A DNA stretch of 64,000 nt, taken from contig JAPYKE020000268.1 in assembly GCA_028554795.2 (NCBI GenBank), forward strand, positions 1 through 64,000, in the 5' to 3' direction. Shown in pieces: positions 24,248 to 35,915 of this stretch. The stretch comes from Sinohyriopsis cumingii (Eukaryota > Mollusca > Bivalvia > Unionida > Unionidae). The notes under the pieces are model-generated. The model saw only the letters and a list, made by a program, of their open reading frames with translations, had not been told where the DNA came from and did no database searches. Position 1 is the stretch's first letter, and every line of letters begins with the position of its first letter. A program made the translations under genes and the position numbers.

Positions 24248-24577
24248 ATCAGCTCTAAATTAATAAACCAATTGTTGTTACATACAGCTGTGAGTCACGG
24301 TCAGTATATCTTAAAAACCCTTTCAGACCATTTGAAACACCAAGGTGTGTGTCAGTTGTCATTGAATAGAAATATAAAACAATATACCTTGCCCTAATAA
24401 TAGTAATTGATTTCATTGGTAAGTTTCGTATTAATCATTGCTAGAAATTACTCCCAAGACGGTAAATAGGTCAATGGAAATTACATTGACGTCATATATT
24501 TGTTACTAATTCCTTATTCCCGATTGAAAAGGGAACAAGTAACCAGTTACCGATTGAATAAGGAATAAGTAACCAGT

Positions 24578-24588
24578 TACCGATTCAA
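24578..24588. repeat. Target-site duplication, left copy
   Basis: 'taccgattcaa' at 24578-24588 is repeated exactly at 28401-28411, bracketing the minus-strand retrotransposon between them. Confidence 0.85.
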
Positions 24589-27500
24589 CCTTTGTTGGCA
24601 TCCGCTAGTCTCGAGAGACGATGGAGCTGTGCTCATAAGAGATGTCCCAGTTGGTGGTTGTGCAGCGTCTGCTGTGGCTAAGTAGTCCAATGCGGGAGTG
24701 GCAGTCCCTGCTGCACTTGCTGCGCTTGAAGGTTGCGTCAGGTGTTGGTTGGAGCTGCTTCTTCTTCCTCTGCGATCGTCTTTCATCAGTTAGCAAGCGT
24801 TGCTTGTCCTCTCCGGCTTTCAGACCAGTGACCAGAGCATGTCGCCAGCTTGATCTGTCTAGAGCGAGCTCTTCCCAGGTGTTGACATCGATATCAAGGG
24901 CTTTCATGTCGTGCTTACAGACATCCTTGAAGCGGAGATGTGGCCGTCCGATCGACCTTTTGCCAGAGGCGAGTTCCGAATAAAGAATGTCTTTGGGGAT
25001 CCGTCATCCATCTGACGTACATGGCCCAGCCATCTGATGCGCCGTTGGCGGAAGAGTGTGATCATGCTGGGAATCTTGGCACGCTCAAGCACCTCGTTGT
25101 TTGTTACTCGATCGCTCCAGGTGATCCCGAGTATGCGTCGGAGGCATCGCATGTGAAAGGCGCTCATTCTTTTGTCTTGTGAGGCGTACAGAGTCCAGGT
25201 TTACCTGGTACATGAGAGTGCTTAGCACGCATGCACGGTACACGGTGATCTTAGTGTTCATGGTCAGCATGCTGTTGTTCCATACTCTCTGCAACAACCT
25301 GGAGAGAGTTGTTGATGCCTTTCCGATCCGCTTGTTGAGCTCAGCATCGAGTGAGAGGTTGTTGGTGATGGTAGAGCCGAGGTACATGAACTGACTCACC
25401 ACCTCAAGTTCGTAGTTGTTGATGATGATGCTTGGGGGGTCCGCGTCCTGAACCATCACGTTTGTTTTCTTTAGGCTTATGGTTAACCCAAACTCATCGC
25501 ATGCTTTGGCAAAGCGGGCCATCAGACGCTGAAGCTCAGCTTCTGTGTGGGTGGCTAGAGCAGCATCGTCTGCGAAGAGCATGTCCCTGATGCTAACTGC
25601 ACGCACTTTGATCTTTGCCTTCAGTCGTGCCAGGTTGAACAGTCTGCCGTCTGATCGTATGTGCAGGTAAATCCCTTCTGTGTACGTCCCAAAGGCGTGC
25701 TTTAGCAGGACTGCGAAGAAGATGCCGAAGAGCGTGGGGGCAAGGACACAGTCCTGTTTAACTCCACTGCGGATGTCAAAGGGGTCGGATGTTGAGCCAT
25801 CGTACTGCACTGTGCCTTTCATGTCATCGTGGAAGGACTGGATCATGCTTAGCAGCTTTGGAGGGCAACCAATTTTCGCCAGGATTGTGAAGAGTCCGTC
25901 TCTGCTGACCAGATCGAATGCCTTGGTGAGGTCTATAAAGGCCAGGAAGAGGGGTCTCTGTTTGTCTCTGCATTTTTCCTGCAGTTGCCTGACAGAGAAG
26001 ATCATGTCGATTGTGGACCTCTCTGCACGGAACCCGCACTGCGACTCTGGGTAAACTCTGTCAGCAACCGTCTGCAGTCTGTTCAGGATGACGCGTGCGA
26101 AAACTTTACCCACGATGCTGAGAAGTGATATGCCCCTGTAGTTGTTGCAGTCGCTTCTGTCGCCCTTGTTCTTGTACAGGGTTATGATGTTAGCGTCTCT
26201 CATGTCCTGAGGCACTGCACCCTCCTCCCAGCACTGGCAGAGGAGGTCGTGCAGGTGTGTGAGCAGCAAGCTACATCCGCACTTGATGAGTTCTGCTGTG
26301 ATGCCATCCTTCCTTGGGGATTTACCTAGGGACAGTTTCTCTAAGGCCTTCTTTAGTTCGTCTACAGTAGGTTTCTCGTCCTGTTCGGCCATGAAAGGGA
26401 GGTTTTCAATGGCGGTGAGGGCATCATTGGTCACGTGGTTCTATTTTGAGTACAATTCGGATTAGTATTCCACCCAACGCTCCATCTGCTTGCCCTTGTT
26501 GTGGATGGTATCGCCTGTGGCAGACTTCAGTGGTGCTGTCAGTTTCTTCGTGGGACCCATTGCTTTCTTTATGCCATCGTACATGCCTCTGATGTTTCCA
26601 ATATCTGCTGCTGACTGGATACTCTGACAGAGCTGAAGCCAGTATTCACTGGCACACTGCCGTGCTAATCTCTGCACTTTGCTTCTGGTAGACCTGTACG
26701 CCTGTAGTGTCTTCTGGCAAGGGGATCGCTAGTATTGCAGGTGAGCACTGCGACGCTCTTCTATGGCTGGCATGAGTGTGGCAGAGTTAGATTCAAACCA
26801 GTTATTGTTTTTTGATTGCTTCTTACCAAAGATCCGTGTGGCTGTGCTGTATACAGTCTCTCTGATATGATCCCATCTTTCTTTGGCACTGCCGTTGGGG
26901 GGTTCTGAGTCAAACGTCTTGGAAAGAGCATAGGTGAATTCCTCAGCCTTGTCTGGATATGATGCCTTGTTCACATCAATGCGTGGTTGACCTTCTTGCC
27001 TAGAGCAGTGGATCTTCTTTGGCTGAAGCTTCATTTTGCAGCACACCAGCGAGTGATCGGTGTCGCAGTCAGCACTGTGGAAAGTACGGGTAAGAAGCAC
27101 ACCCTTCATGGCTGACCGTCTTGTAATGATCAAGTCCAGCTGGTGCCAGTGTTTAGACCGGCGATGCCTCCAAGACACTTTGTGCTGTGGCTTTGTCTGA
27201 AAGAATGAATTGGTGATGCTGGGTTCGTGGTACGAGCACATCTCTAGAAGGCGCTGACCATTCTCATTCATCTTCCCAACGCCAAACTTGCCAAGACAGG
27301 AGGGCCAAGAGTCATGATCGGCACCCACCCTAGCATTGAAGTCGCCCAGCAAAATCAAGTTCTCTTGCTTGGGAATTTTGTCGATGATCGAGTTTAACTC
27401 ATCATAAAACTCATCCTTGGTATCTGTGGAGGATCTTAGTGTGGGAGCGTAAACGCTGATCAGGTTGACAGGCCCGTTTGTGGTGTGGAGGCAGAGGGAT

Positions 27501-28400
27501 AGCAGTCTTCCATTTCCTTGAGGCAGGTTTCTATCATCCCTAGCAGATCGTTCCTGACAGCAAATTCAACACCAAACACTCTGGCTTCATCTGCGCTCTT
27601 TCCGTCCCAGAAGAATGTGTAGTGCTTTTCTCAGAGGGACCCATAATCTGGTAGACGTGCATCCTGTAGTGAGGCGATGTCGATCTGGAGCCTTGCAAGT
27701 TCGTCGTTGATGACTGAAGTCTTACGAACATCACTGATTGTCTGGAGATCATCTGGAAGCCCAGTCAGCATGGTACGGACATTCCAGGTACCTAGCTTGA
27801 GGATTGAAGTCTTCTTTTTTATTTTTATTTTGTTATTTCTTGGTGCAGTAGTTGCAGTCCGGTTGTCAGATACTCGCGTACCTTAAGCCTTACGCACCCA
27901 GCAAGTCAGGAGAACTGTGGCGGGACGGGACCTTATTGGCTGGGGGCTGCCCAGTTTGAGGCAGGCGGTAGCTGTCCAGTGAAACATGTTGGTCTCTCCC
28001 ACCGTCAGAAGCAACCCCTGGCGTCTGGCTCTACGCCAATCGAGCGGTGACTTATAACCGGTAAACTGCTGCTTCCCGTCTTGTGTCGACGCTGTGGAGC
28101 GAAGCTGGAGTGTCCTCTCCAAGGCGCAAGCCTGGGCAGGGTGATATAGAGAATCAACTGTTGCCCATGCAGCTGATCCCCCCTTTCCACGCAGCTGATA
28201 GATCCAAGGGAAAGGACAAGCCGATACTTCATGGCACCAGCTGCGTCGCAGGAGTTGCCGAGATGACACTGAAATTAATGCCAGGTCGCCTTAGGGACTC
28301 CATCTCCGGATTTTCTGGTGGGGTTTACTCCCTTAGCCTTTCCCATGAGAGGGTATAGTCGCAAGGCAGCGAAGGTTTGAAATCGGAGTTTACCTTCTCC
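24589..28400 (-). mobile_element. Near-full-length APE-type non-LTR retrotransposon, 3.8 kb
   Basis: Bounded by an 11-bp direct repeat. Reading on the minus strand there is a GC-rich 5' UTR (28400 to about 27800), then a single main ORF with APE endonuclease, reverse transcriptase and a C-terminal zinc-finger-like segment, ending near 24605. GC content is higher than the flanks. The endonuclease resembles the RTE / craniofacial-development-protein-2 type (GDFNARVG), but clade placement is tentative. The ORF has four in-frame stops and at least two frameshifts, so this copy is inactive, though the conserved ends suggest a fairly recent insertion. Confidence 0.9.
24605..27800 (-). pseudogene. 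Retrotransposon polyprotein: endonuclease, reverse transcriptase, zinc finger
   Basis: The endonuclease begins at GTWNVRTM near 27790 and includes LQDARLPD (families with this fold usually have Glu, as in QET, at the Asp position), LISVYAPTL, LLGDFNARVG, HQLDLIITR and DTDHSLV. Reverse transcriptase motifs: NYRGISLLS, SQCGFRAERSTIDMIF, FIDLTKAFDLVSRDGL, GVKQDCVLAPTLFG (family usually GVKQGC, so a Gly-to-Asp change) and the catalytic FADDAAL. The C-terminus has WLGHVRQMDD and then a Cys/His cluster CSRDCHSRIGLLSHSRRC. Stops lie at 27631, 26729, 26462 and about 26444; frameshifts near 25200 and 24965. Confidence 0.85.
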
Positions 28401-28411
28401 TACCGATTCAA
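28401..28411. repeat. Target-site duplication, right copy
   Basis: Exact copy of 'taccgattcaa' at 24578-24588. Confidence 0.85.
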
Positions 28412-28899
28412 TCATTTCTGCACATATTTGGCTGCTTATTCCTTATTCACATCCAGTAGGGTATTCATTCTTTATTCACAGTTCCATAAGTAATTAATTA
28501 CTACTTATTGCCGATTGAAAGTTCTTCAGGGCATTCATTGGTATTATTCTAACTCAATTGGAGAAATACAAGTGTTCTTTTAGTACATCACTAGATAGCT
28601 GAATACAGAGAGATCACTGATTATATATAGGAAGGGTTCAGGATATTGTTACGTGTTTATCTTTAGTAATTGAAGATAGGATTCATTAGTTGTGTTAGGT
28701 GTTTGGGCCATGTCTTGTGGAATGAAGTATTAATAATGACCAAAAATGTGACACCCAACCCCTAAAAAAACCATAAAAAAGAAGAAATAAAAGCCCAAAA
28801 CCATACAAGTGTGAAAGATTTCTCTTGTATGATCATAATGTGTTTAGAGGAGATTTATTGGGAGTATTTACGAGTTCTATATGCCTTCAATTGTCAACG
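28412..28899. other. Intergenic, no gene seen
   Basis: AT-rich; includes 'cttattccttattc' at 28435-28448, which is the exact reverse complement of 24556-24569 on the other side of the retrotransposon. No coding feature. Confidence 0.4.
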
Positions 28900-31040
28900 A
28901 CTTTTGTCCTGAATTCCATTGAAACGGGGAAAGAAGCATACGGGTACAAGGTGTGAAAACACGCACAATGTGGATTCATTCTATCAATAATTTCTACGAA
29001 CTAAATCCTTGCCTAGATGATCTTGATTCCATCGTCTCTTGGACAGTTTCTACTTAGGGATCTGTTCCAAAAGTATCCAAAGTTGATAAAACATTTCGTC
29101 AAGCCGATTTTGAGAAATTGGGGGCTATGAACGAGGGATGGGGGATTAAACGTTCCGTAAGAAGATTACGTCTTATGCATACACATGAGCCATTAGTCTC
29201 CTCTTTAAAGAGTTTCGACATGGACTCTTATTTTACATTTTTATCTCTAGCGATTCCGAGAATACGCGGCTAGATAAAGGGCGTTGGGCACAACACGTGC
29301 TGTGAGAAGATTCGATTTGGCTAATACATTTGGGCCATTACGTCTCCTTTTGAAAGATTTTTTTTTTACATGGACCTGTCTTTGCCATTTTATGTGTAGG
29401 GGATAAATTCGACACACGAACGAAGTTTATATACAGGAATCATGGAAATAAGGGTACCGGGTATGAAAAACACATTGTGTATCGATTGTATTAAACGTTC
29501 GTACTAATTAAACCTCTAACTATGGCATTTAGATTTGACCACCTCTGGGAGAGTATCTAGTTAGGTATTTGTGCCAGCAGTAGAAGACGTTTAAAGAAAA
29601 TTCGTTGAACGGATTTCGAGAATTTCGCGGCCAGAACGGGGTAGGGTACAACACATGCCGTAAGAAGAGTATATCTTATACATACAGATTGGCCATTACG
29701 CTCTCTCTTTAACGAGTTTTCACATGGTCCTTTCTATGACATTTTATCTTAACAGGATATGGTTGACCAATAGAAGAAGTGCTGATGAATATCGTGGGGA
29801 GGAATCATCGAAATAAGGGGCACTCAATGGGTGCCGTACCTGGTATGAAAAACACGTACATAATGCATGAATTATATCAATACTTTGTACTAATTCATAC
29901 TCTACTTAGGACTTTGATTTTAAAGTTTCCTGGGTAGTACATAGTGATCTGTTCCAACATAAACAAAGTTCGTCGAGAAGAATCATTAAAATAAGAGGCA
30001 CCCAGTGGGTACCGGTTATGAAAAACACACATTGTGCAGTGATTGTATCAATTTTTTGTAATATTTCAACACCTACTTAAAGGATTTTGATTTAAACGCG
30101 CCTTGGATAGTGTTTAGACAGGGATCTGTTCCAACATAAACAAAGTTCGTCGAGAAGAATCATTAAAATAAGAGGCACCCAGTGGGTACTGGTTATGAAA
30201 AACACACATTGTGCAGTGATTGTATCAATATTTTGTAATATTTCAACACCCACTTAGAGGATTTTGATTTAAACGCACCTTGGAGACTGTCTAGACAGGG
30301 ATCTGTTCCAACAGCAGGAAGGCTTAAAGAAAATTCGTTCAGCCGGTTACGAGAAATTAGCGCCTAGATAAAGGGTGCTAGGTACATACTGTGCCGTAAG
30401 ATGATACCCTGCTTATACATTGGACCATTACGTGACCTCTTTAAATATTTTTGACATGGGTCTTTCTTGTACATTTTGTATCTAGGGGATAGATTCGACA
30501 CATGGACGAATTCCTGGTGAATTTCGTCAAGGTGCATCATGGGAATAAGGGCCACCCAATGGGTACCGTGGATGAAAAACAAGCCCAATACACCGATTGT
30601 ATCAATATTTTGCACTAATTGAAACTTACTTAGAGGAGAGCATCTAGAAATGGGTCTATTCCAAAAGTAGGAAAAGTTTGAAGAAAATTCGTTAAGCCGA
30701 TTTCGAGTAATTCTCTGATAAATAAAGGTCTTTGGGTACAACACAAAGGAGGTTCTTATGAATTTTGACGAGATGAATCATCGAAATAAGGGGCATTAAA
30801 TCGATATAGGGTATGAATAATACATACTCGGTGCATGGATTTATTCATATTTCGTACTGATTGGAACGCTACTTACATGATTTCGATTTCAGCGTGGTTT
30901 GGAGAGTGTCTAGCGAGGTACCTCTTCCAACAGAAGGAAAAGTTTAAAGAACATTGGTCGAGCCGATTTCGAGAAATTTTAACCTATATAAAGGGCGCTG
31001 GCTACATCTTACATATTTGTTTGGGCTAGTACTCTTTAGA
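28900..31040. repeat. Degenerate long-unit tandem array (satellite-like)
   Basis: The anchor phrase 'gatctgttccaa' or a variant recurs at about 29058, 29563, 29946, 30124, 30300, 30653 and 30921. Two neighbouring units (178 and 176 bp, starting 29946 and 30124) are nearly identical; other units are about 350-505 bp and contain an additional segment ('agataaagggcgttgggtac' and 'gggccattacg' types). Shared blocks include 'cacccagtgggtaccg', 'atgaaaaacacacattgtg' and 'attgtatcaatattttgta'. Many stops in all frames; not coding. Confidence 0.85.
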
Positions 31041-33634
31041 GTACTTGTTCCGTACATCTACTCACAAAAGGGGGAGTTTCTTTTGATGATATATTGTAAA
31101 GTCAAATGCCGTCAATTTCTCCATTCTGTTCCAGTGAGAATAACAGTTACATCGCTAACAATGACCTTCTATATTTTTCAATAAATTTAGAACAGCGATT
31201 TGTTTTACAAATATGTTGTACATATTTTTGTTTCAAACTGTGTTTTGACAAAATATGACTTTACTCAATTGAACATATTCTTTTTTCGAATATACACTGG
31301 AGAGTGTACGCTTGACACATTTTGAGATCTGTACATCCCGATGTGGATGAAGATGGGAGAATGGAGGGAATCGGAGAGAAATAAAAAACAGAAGAAGAAG
31401 CAAAACGAGAAAGGTCTAAATATTGAAATAATTGTCTGGATAGCACATAAATACAAATATATTGCTCAAAAGGAAAATAAAGTAGTTCCAAAAGTAAGAT
31501 CGCCACTGTGGCGATAAAAGATGTCAATATAGCGGTCAGTGTTTCATTATCGTTTATGATCTCTTTTTTACGATATTTTAAAACACATCTGCCAGGTATT
31601 AATACAATTTGGTAGCTGTAAATGCTGGAAATCCCCAGTTATTGTGAGAAACATTTTCTTCCTTTAGTTACGCCGACTGACGTTTGATCTTTTGACCATG
31701 AATTTACGTTTGTTTTTCTTACCACTAGCTGCCAGAATCCGCAACCTTCATTAACTGTAGATGAAAAAGAACTCCAGTCAATGTGCGGAAATAGTTTTCC
31801 TTTCTTCATACACTTTCACATTTGATCTTTGAGCAATTGAGCTCAACAGTGTTCATCCCTAATGCAAGTGTATTTATAAGCCTACAATAAAGTGTGCTAA
31901 CTATAAATGTGAACAAGATTGTTATTGTGTGGAAACCATCTTTAATACCTGAAAACGTATGGACCGACAAGATCATGACCTAAATACGATCAGCAAAAGA
32001 AATAAATGCGGCAAGAAAACCTATTTCCCCAAAATTTGAATAAAATTATGCTGAACGCAATTATAAAGTTTCCATGATGCAAGTTGGAATATTTTCTTAA
32101 TTTCAATAAAACTAAATCTCCTGACTATTCATTTCATTTTAAAAATAAAATATTTAACAAAAAAATGTATATCTTGAATCAGTCTGATCATGTTAAGTCA
32201 TGCGTTTGTGTTGATATGACATACTTGACTGGAACACCATTTATGCATCATGGGATTGCAGCGAGTATTCCAGAGCTACTTGCCTCTACAACGGAAGAGT
32301 TTGACCATCTGTAAAACTACTTACTTCAGAAATTAAAGCGCTTGAGAATAAAATTGCATGTTTGACAAGTTTAAAATTTACGTTGATATTACCTGTTCAC
32401 GTATTTTTAGGAAAATATTTATCTAAAAGCCATCAAGTCCAATCAGGCATTAAGTTAGTATGTCACCACAAAAACAAATTAGTATGGTTAAATGTGTGGA
32501 ACCATCTTGCTGAACCCTAACATATATAGTTTTCATTGAGATTGTAGCCATTTTACTTACGATCAATGGAGCACCATGTCTCTATCTTTCTACCACTTTA
32601 TGGTTTATCTTACAATGACTATCCTGTTTTAAAAGTCCTTCAGTAGAAATACAAATTCAAGTTCTTAATTTGCTATAGTAAGGGTTTCTCTGTCTGCCTC
32701 TCCAAGCTAGAAAATTATTTCTTCTTAATTGTGTTGGTGTTGCAAAACACGTCATAACTGGACATGCATCCACGGATATACGAATAGTCACACATAAATA
32801 AATCTGCAGTACCACTTCGCACATTATACATGTTTTAGTACTGGTTATATGATATACAAGAGAAACAAATGTATTTCTGTCGACAGATGTTTGTATAATG
32901 GCGATTATCACTGCTGATGGAATTACTGCTACAGTTACTGTGCATGAAAATACATTTTAAAGCCTATACCGAATGCATTCCTTTATATAAATAACAATGA
33001 CATTCAGAAGAAAAATGTACAAATATGTATAAAAACGTTGATAAGTAAACTATGTTTGCCACTTCCATATTTTGCACGATAAAATGATCAGTAAGTCCAA
33101 TGTAAATATAATATTGAGTTGTGGTGTAATACGATTTGTAACATAAAAGCATACGAATCCATAATTAACGGTATGGCAATCCCCACTGCTTTACAAACTT
33201 CGGCAAATGTTTGCTCATCAAAGCCTTGTCTATTCGTTTCACAAGGCCACATGTAGTACTATTTTGGCGAACACAAAATATATTCAAGGGATATAACTGA
33301 ATCTATGTGATCAAGATTTTATCCGTGATCAAGATTTTATAGAGAGGAAAAACAACAACTTTATTTACATTTCTGACTTTCCATTATCAAATTGAAGCAT
33401 ATAATCATTTTGCCGTAAGTAAGCCTCATGAATAGATTTAAACTCAATTTAAAGGTTCAGCTGTAGGCATGGTTGACATATTGTCTGAAAAAAAAAACTT
33501 ACTGTCATGACATTCTGTTCAAGTTTTAAACGGCTACGAAAGAAACATCAAAGATGAAAAAACGTACAAGAACACAAATACGAAACTCAAAAGAAAGTAT
33601 TAGTAACAAATATAGTTGTTTCAGTAGATATTTC
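31041..33634. other. Intergenic, no supported gene
   Basis: AT-rich. Short ORFs (for example 32084-32314 on +) have no domain, no splice context and no unusual composition. Confidence 0.4.
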
Positions 33635-33734
33635 CAGATTAGATACGTTCCCGACAGATTAGATACGTACCCTACAGATTAGATACGTTCCCGACAGATT
33701 ATATACGTACCCTACAGATAAGATACGTACCCTA
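33635..33734. repeat. 20-bp minisatellite, five copies
   Basis: Five contiguous 20-bp units start at 33635, 33655, 33675, 33695 and 33715. Ends alternate between 'gttcccga' and 'gtaccctac' types for the first four, giving a 40-bp higher-order period. There are no spacers. Confidence 0.95.
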
Positions 33735-34040
33735 CAAAATGTGTATCAAGAGACCAACAAAAAGATTGTAGACATCTTTCTTCATTGTCATGACTCACTA
33801 TTGGAAGACTCACGAGCTTGTACTTTTAAAACTAATATAGAGCATATTACGGGCGTGGGGAGGGGAGTCTAGAGAGGGGATTCTAAAGGTTAGGACCAAT
33901 TTATTCCTGTCATGTGTCAACATTCTTATCGAGTCTATCTATTGGTCGAATCTTACGACAGGCAGACAACAGCTAAACTGTTAAGTTCATATTTGTTTAG
34001 TTACAACATGTGTTCTGTAAAAGAGAACATATTACAGGCG

Positions 34041-34044
<4 letters not shown>

Positions 34045-34114
<70 letters not shown>
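34045..34114. repeat. (AT)n microsatellite
   Basis: About 35 uninterrupted TA units, followed by AT-rich sequence with a repeated 'ataatacaatcaatt' type phrase. Confidence 0.95.
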
Positions 34115-34118
<4 letters not shown>

Positions 34119-34247
34119 TAATTTATAATACAATCAATTAGTATTTTATTTATAATATAATCAATTTTCTTAAAAAAGGACATCATTAGCAAAGTTAAAA
34201 TGTAGTTAAACAAAGATGCATGCTTAATTCAAGGGAGCCATCGATTA

Positions 34248-34510
34248 AACGAACATGTTCTTTGCACCACATAATTTACGTGTATGTATGTATGAATGGA
34301 TGGATGGAACGAACATGTTCTTTGCACCACATAATTTACGTGTATGTATGTATGTATGTATGTATGTATGTATGGATGGATTAATGGATGGATGGATGGA
34401 TGGATGGATGGAACGAACATGTTCTTTGCACCACATAATTTACGTGTATGTATGTATGTATGTATGCATGGATGGATGGATGGATTAATGGATGGATGGA
34501 TGCATGTATA
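34248..34510. repeat. Compound repeat: palindromic unit plus tetranucleotide tracts
   Basis: A 35-40-bp unit beginning 'aacgaacatgttctttgcac' occurs at 34248, 34308 and 34412. Each is followed by (TATG)n and (GATG)n runs of different lengths. The unit contains the palindrome 'gaacatgttc'. Confidence 0.9.
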
Positions 34511-34514
34511 TAAG

Positions 34515-35740
34515 GCACAAAGTGTGTCATTGCATCTTTTAAATGAAAGAAGTTGCTTATTCCCCAGTGTTTATCAACTGAGTTTATAAATGGCCTGGAT
34601 CTGTGCGTGTTCATTTCCGCTAAAACATTCTCCTTTAAGTAAACATATGGATAATTGAGGATTACAGGATGATGACCACATGTCGGTCACATACCGTATT
34701 ACACTATCGTTTAAACAACCGCCATACATTACCTGAAATAACGCACCCTTTGCGGGAAGAAAACACCGAATTCCATTTCACTAATTATGTCTTAATTGTT
34801 AATGTTCATTACAGCTCCAGTTTCAAACTCGAATTAATTACAACTCATTTAAAACTATAGATGACTTTTTAATATATGTAATATGCATTCTAAGTTGGTT
34901 GAAATTAAACACCCATCAATATAGACACTCGAGTAATGTTGCGGAAAGGAAAGCAAGAAGGACATACAAATAGGATCCATAACTAATGCATATGTTATGC
35001 AATGCCTGAATGCACATTAAAATTAGTAACGAAATACATACCCAATTGATTTGAAAACCCAATGCAAGGAGGTCAAATGCTCAGCAGACATAACTCCTTA
35101 AAATTATGCCATTCAAGGCTTTTATTAGCATCTTTATTTTAAAATAAATATAACCAAACAATGTTTTAGCAAGCATTATTTTATTTCTACCATATTATAT
35201 GATGCATATTCTAATTACAAACGTTATAAAATGTCAAATCCAACTTTACCACATTTTTTTGTATCAATGTTTAGTAAATGTTTGTTTATCTGTATTTATA
35301 CAAATATAAAGCGTGGTTTGTTTTATTTAAACTTACCCCAAAAAATAGGAGAACAGTCACCAAAATGTGTGAACATTATTAGGGCTGTCTACGAACTGCA
35401 TATGAGCCCCTTTGATGAAAATTTACCAAAAGACATTAATTGATGACAATGAAGTGAATGATTGTGGGGTGATGTTTGATGGCCTTAGTCTAGAAATGTC
35501 ATAGAAGAGGAAATTTAGTCGACCACGCGGAAAGCATAACAAGATTAATGCATTCCTCGTGAAACAAGAAAACGGACCAGATGGTCATCGTGTATAAATA
35601 AAGGCATGCTTAGTGAAAGAAAAACAGCGACAAGGTACGCAGCGTTAGTTTCACGTAATATTTTATTATTTGATTGTTTGTTTTATGCAAATGTGTTTGC
35701 TATAACTAGGTTTCCATATTGTGTATCGTTTATACAATTC
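34515..35740. other. Intergenic, no gene seen
   Basis: AT-rich, no coding or repeat structure recognised. Confidence 0.4.
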
Positions 35741-35910
35741 ATGGAAACGTGTTGATGCTAGAGATGTTATGCGATTTACTTTATTCAATTTCATGGAAAG
35801 TGTTGATGCTAGAGTTATTATGCAATTTATTTTATTCAATTTCATACAAAGTGTTGATGAGAGAATTGTTATGCAATTTACCTTTTTAGTTATACAGTTA
35901 TTAGTTTATT
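35741..35910 (+). repeat. 51-bp tandem repeat, three copies, in frame
   Basis: The phrase 'gttgatg' starts copies at 35751, 35802 and 35853, an exact 51-bp period. The + frame from 35721 to 35915 stays open through all three and gives a 17-residue repeat (ESVDARVIMQFILFNFI and variants). No family is recognised and there is no evidence that it is translated. Confidence 0.75.
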
Positions 35911-35915
35911 GGTAG

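Noticed and set aside
25680-26054. 124-codon + ORF
   Set aside because: Antisense shadow of the minus-strand reverse transcriptase; other + ORFs between 24.6 and 28.4 kb are the same.
32084-32314. 76-codon + ORF
   Set aside because: No family, no signal peptide, no conservation visible within the window.
33635-33734. CRISPR-like array of 20-bp repeats
   Set aside because: No spacers; simple minisatellite.
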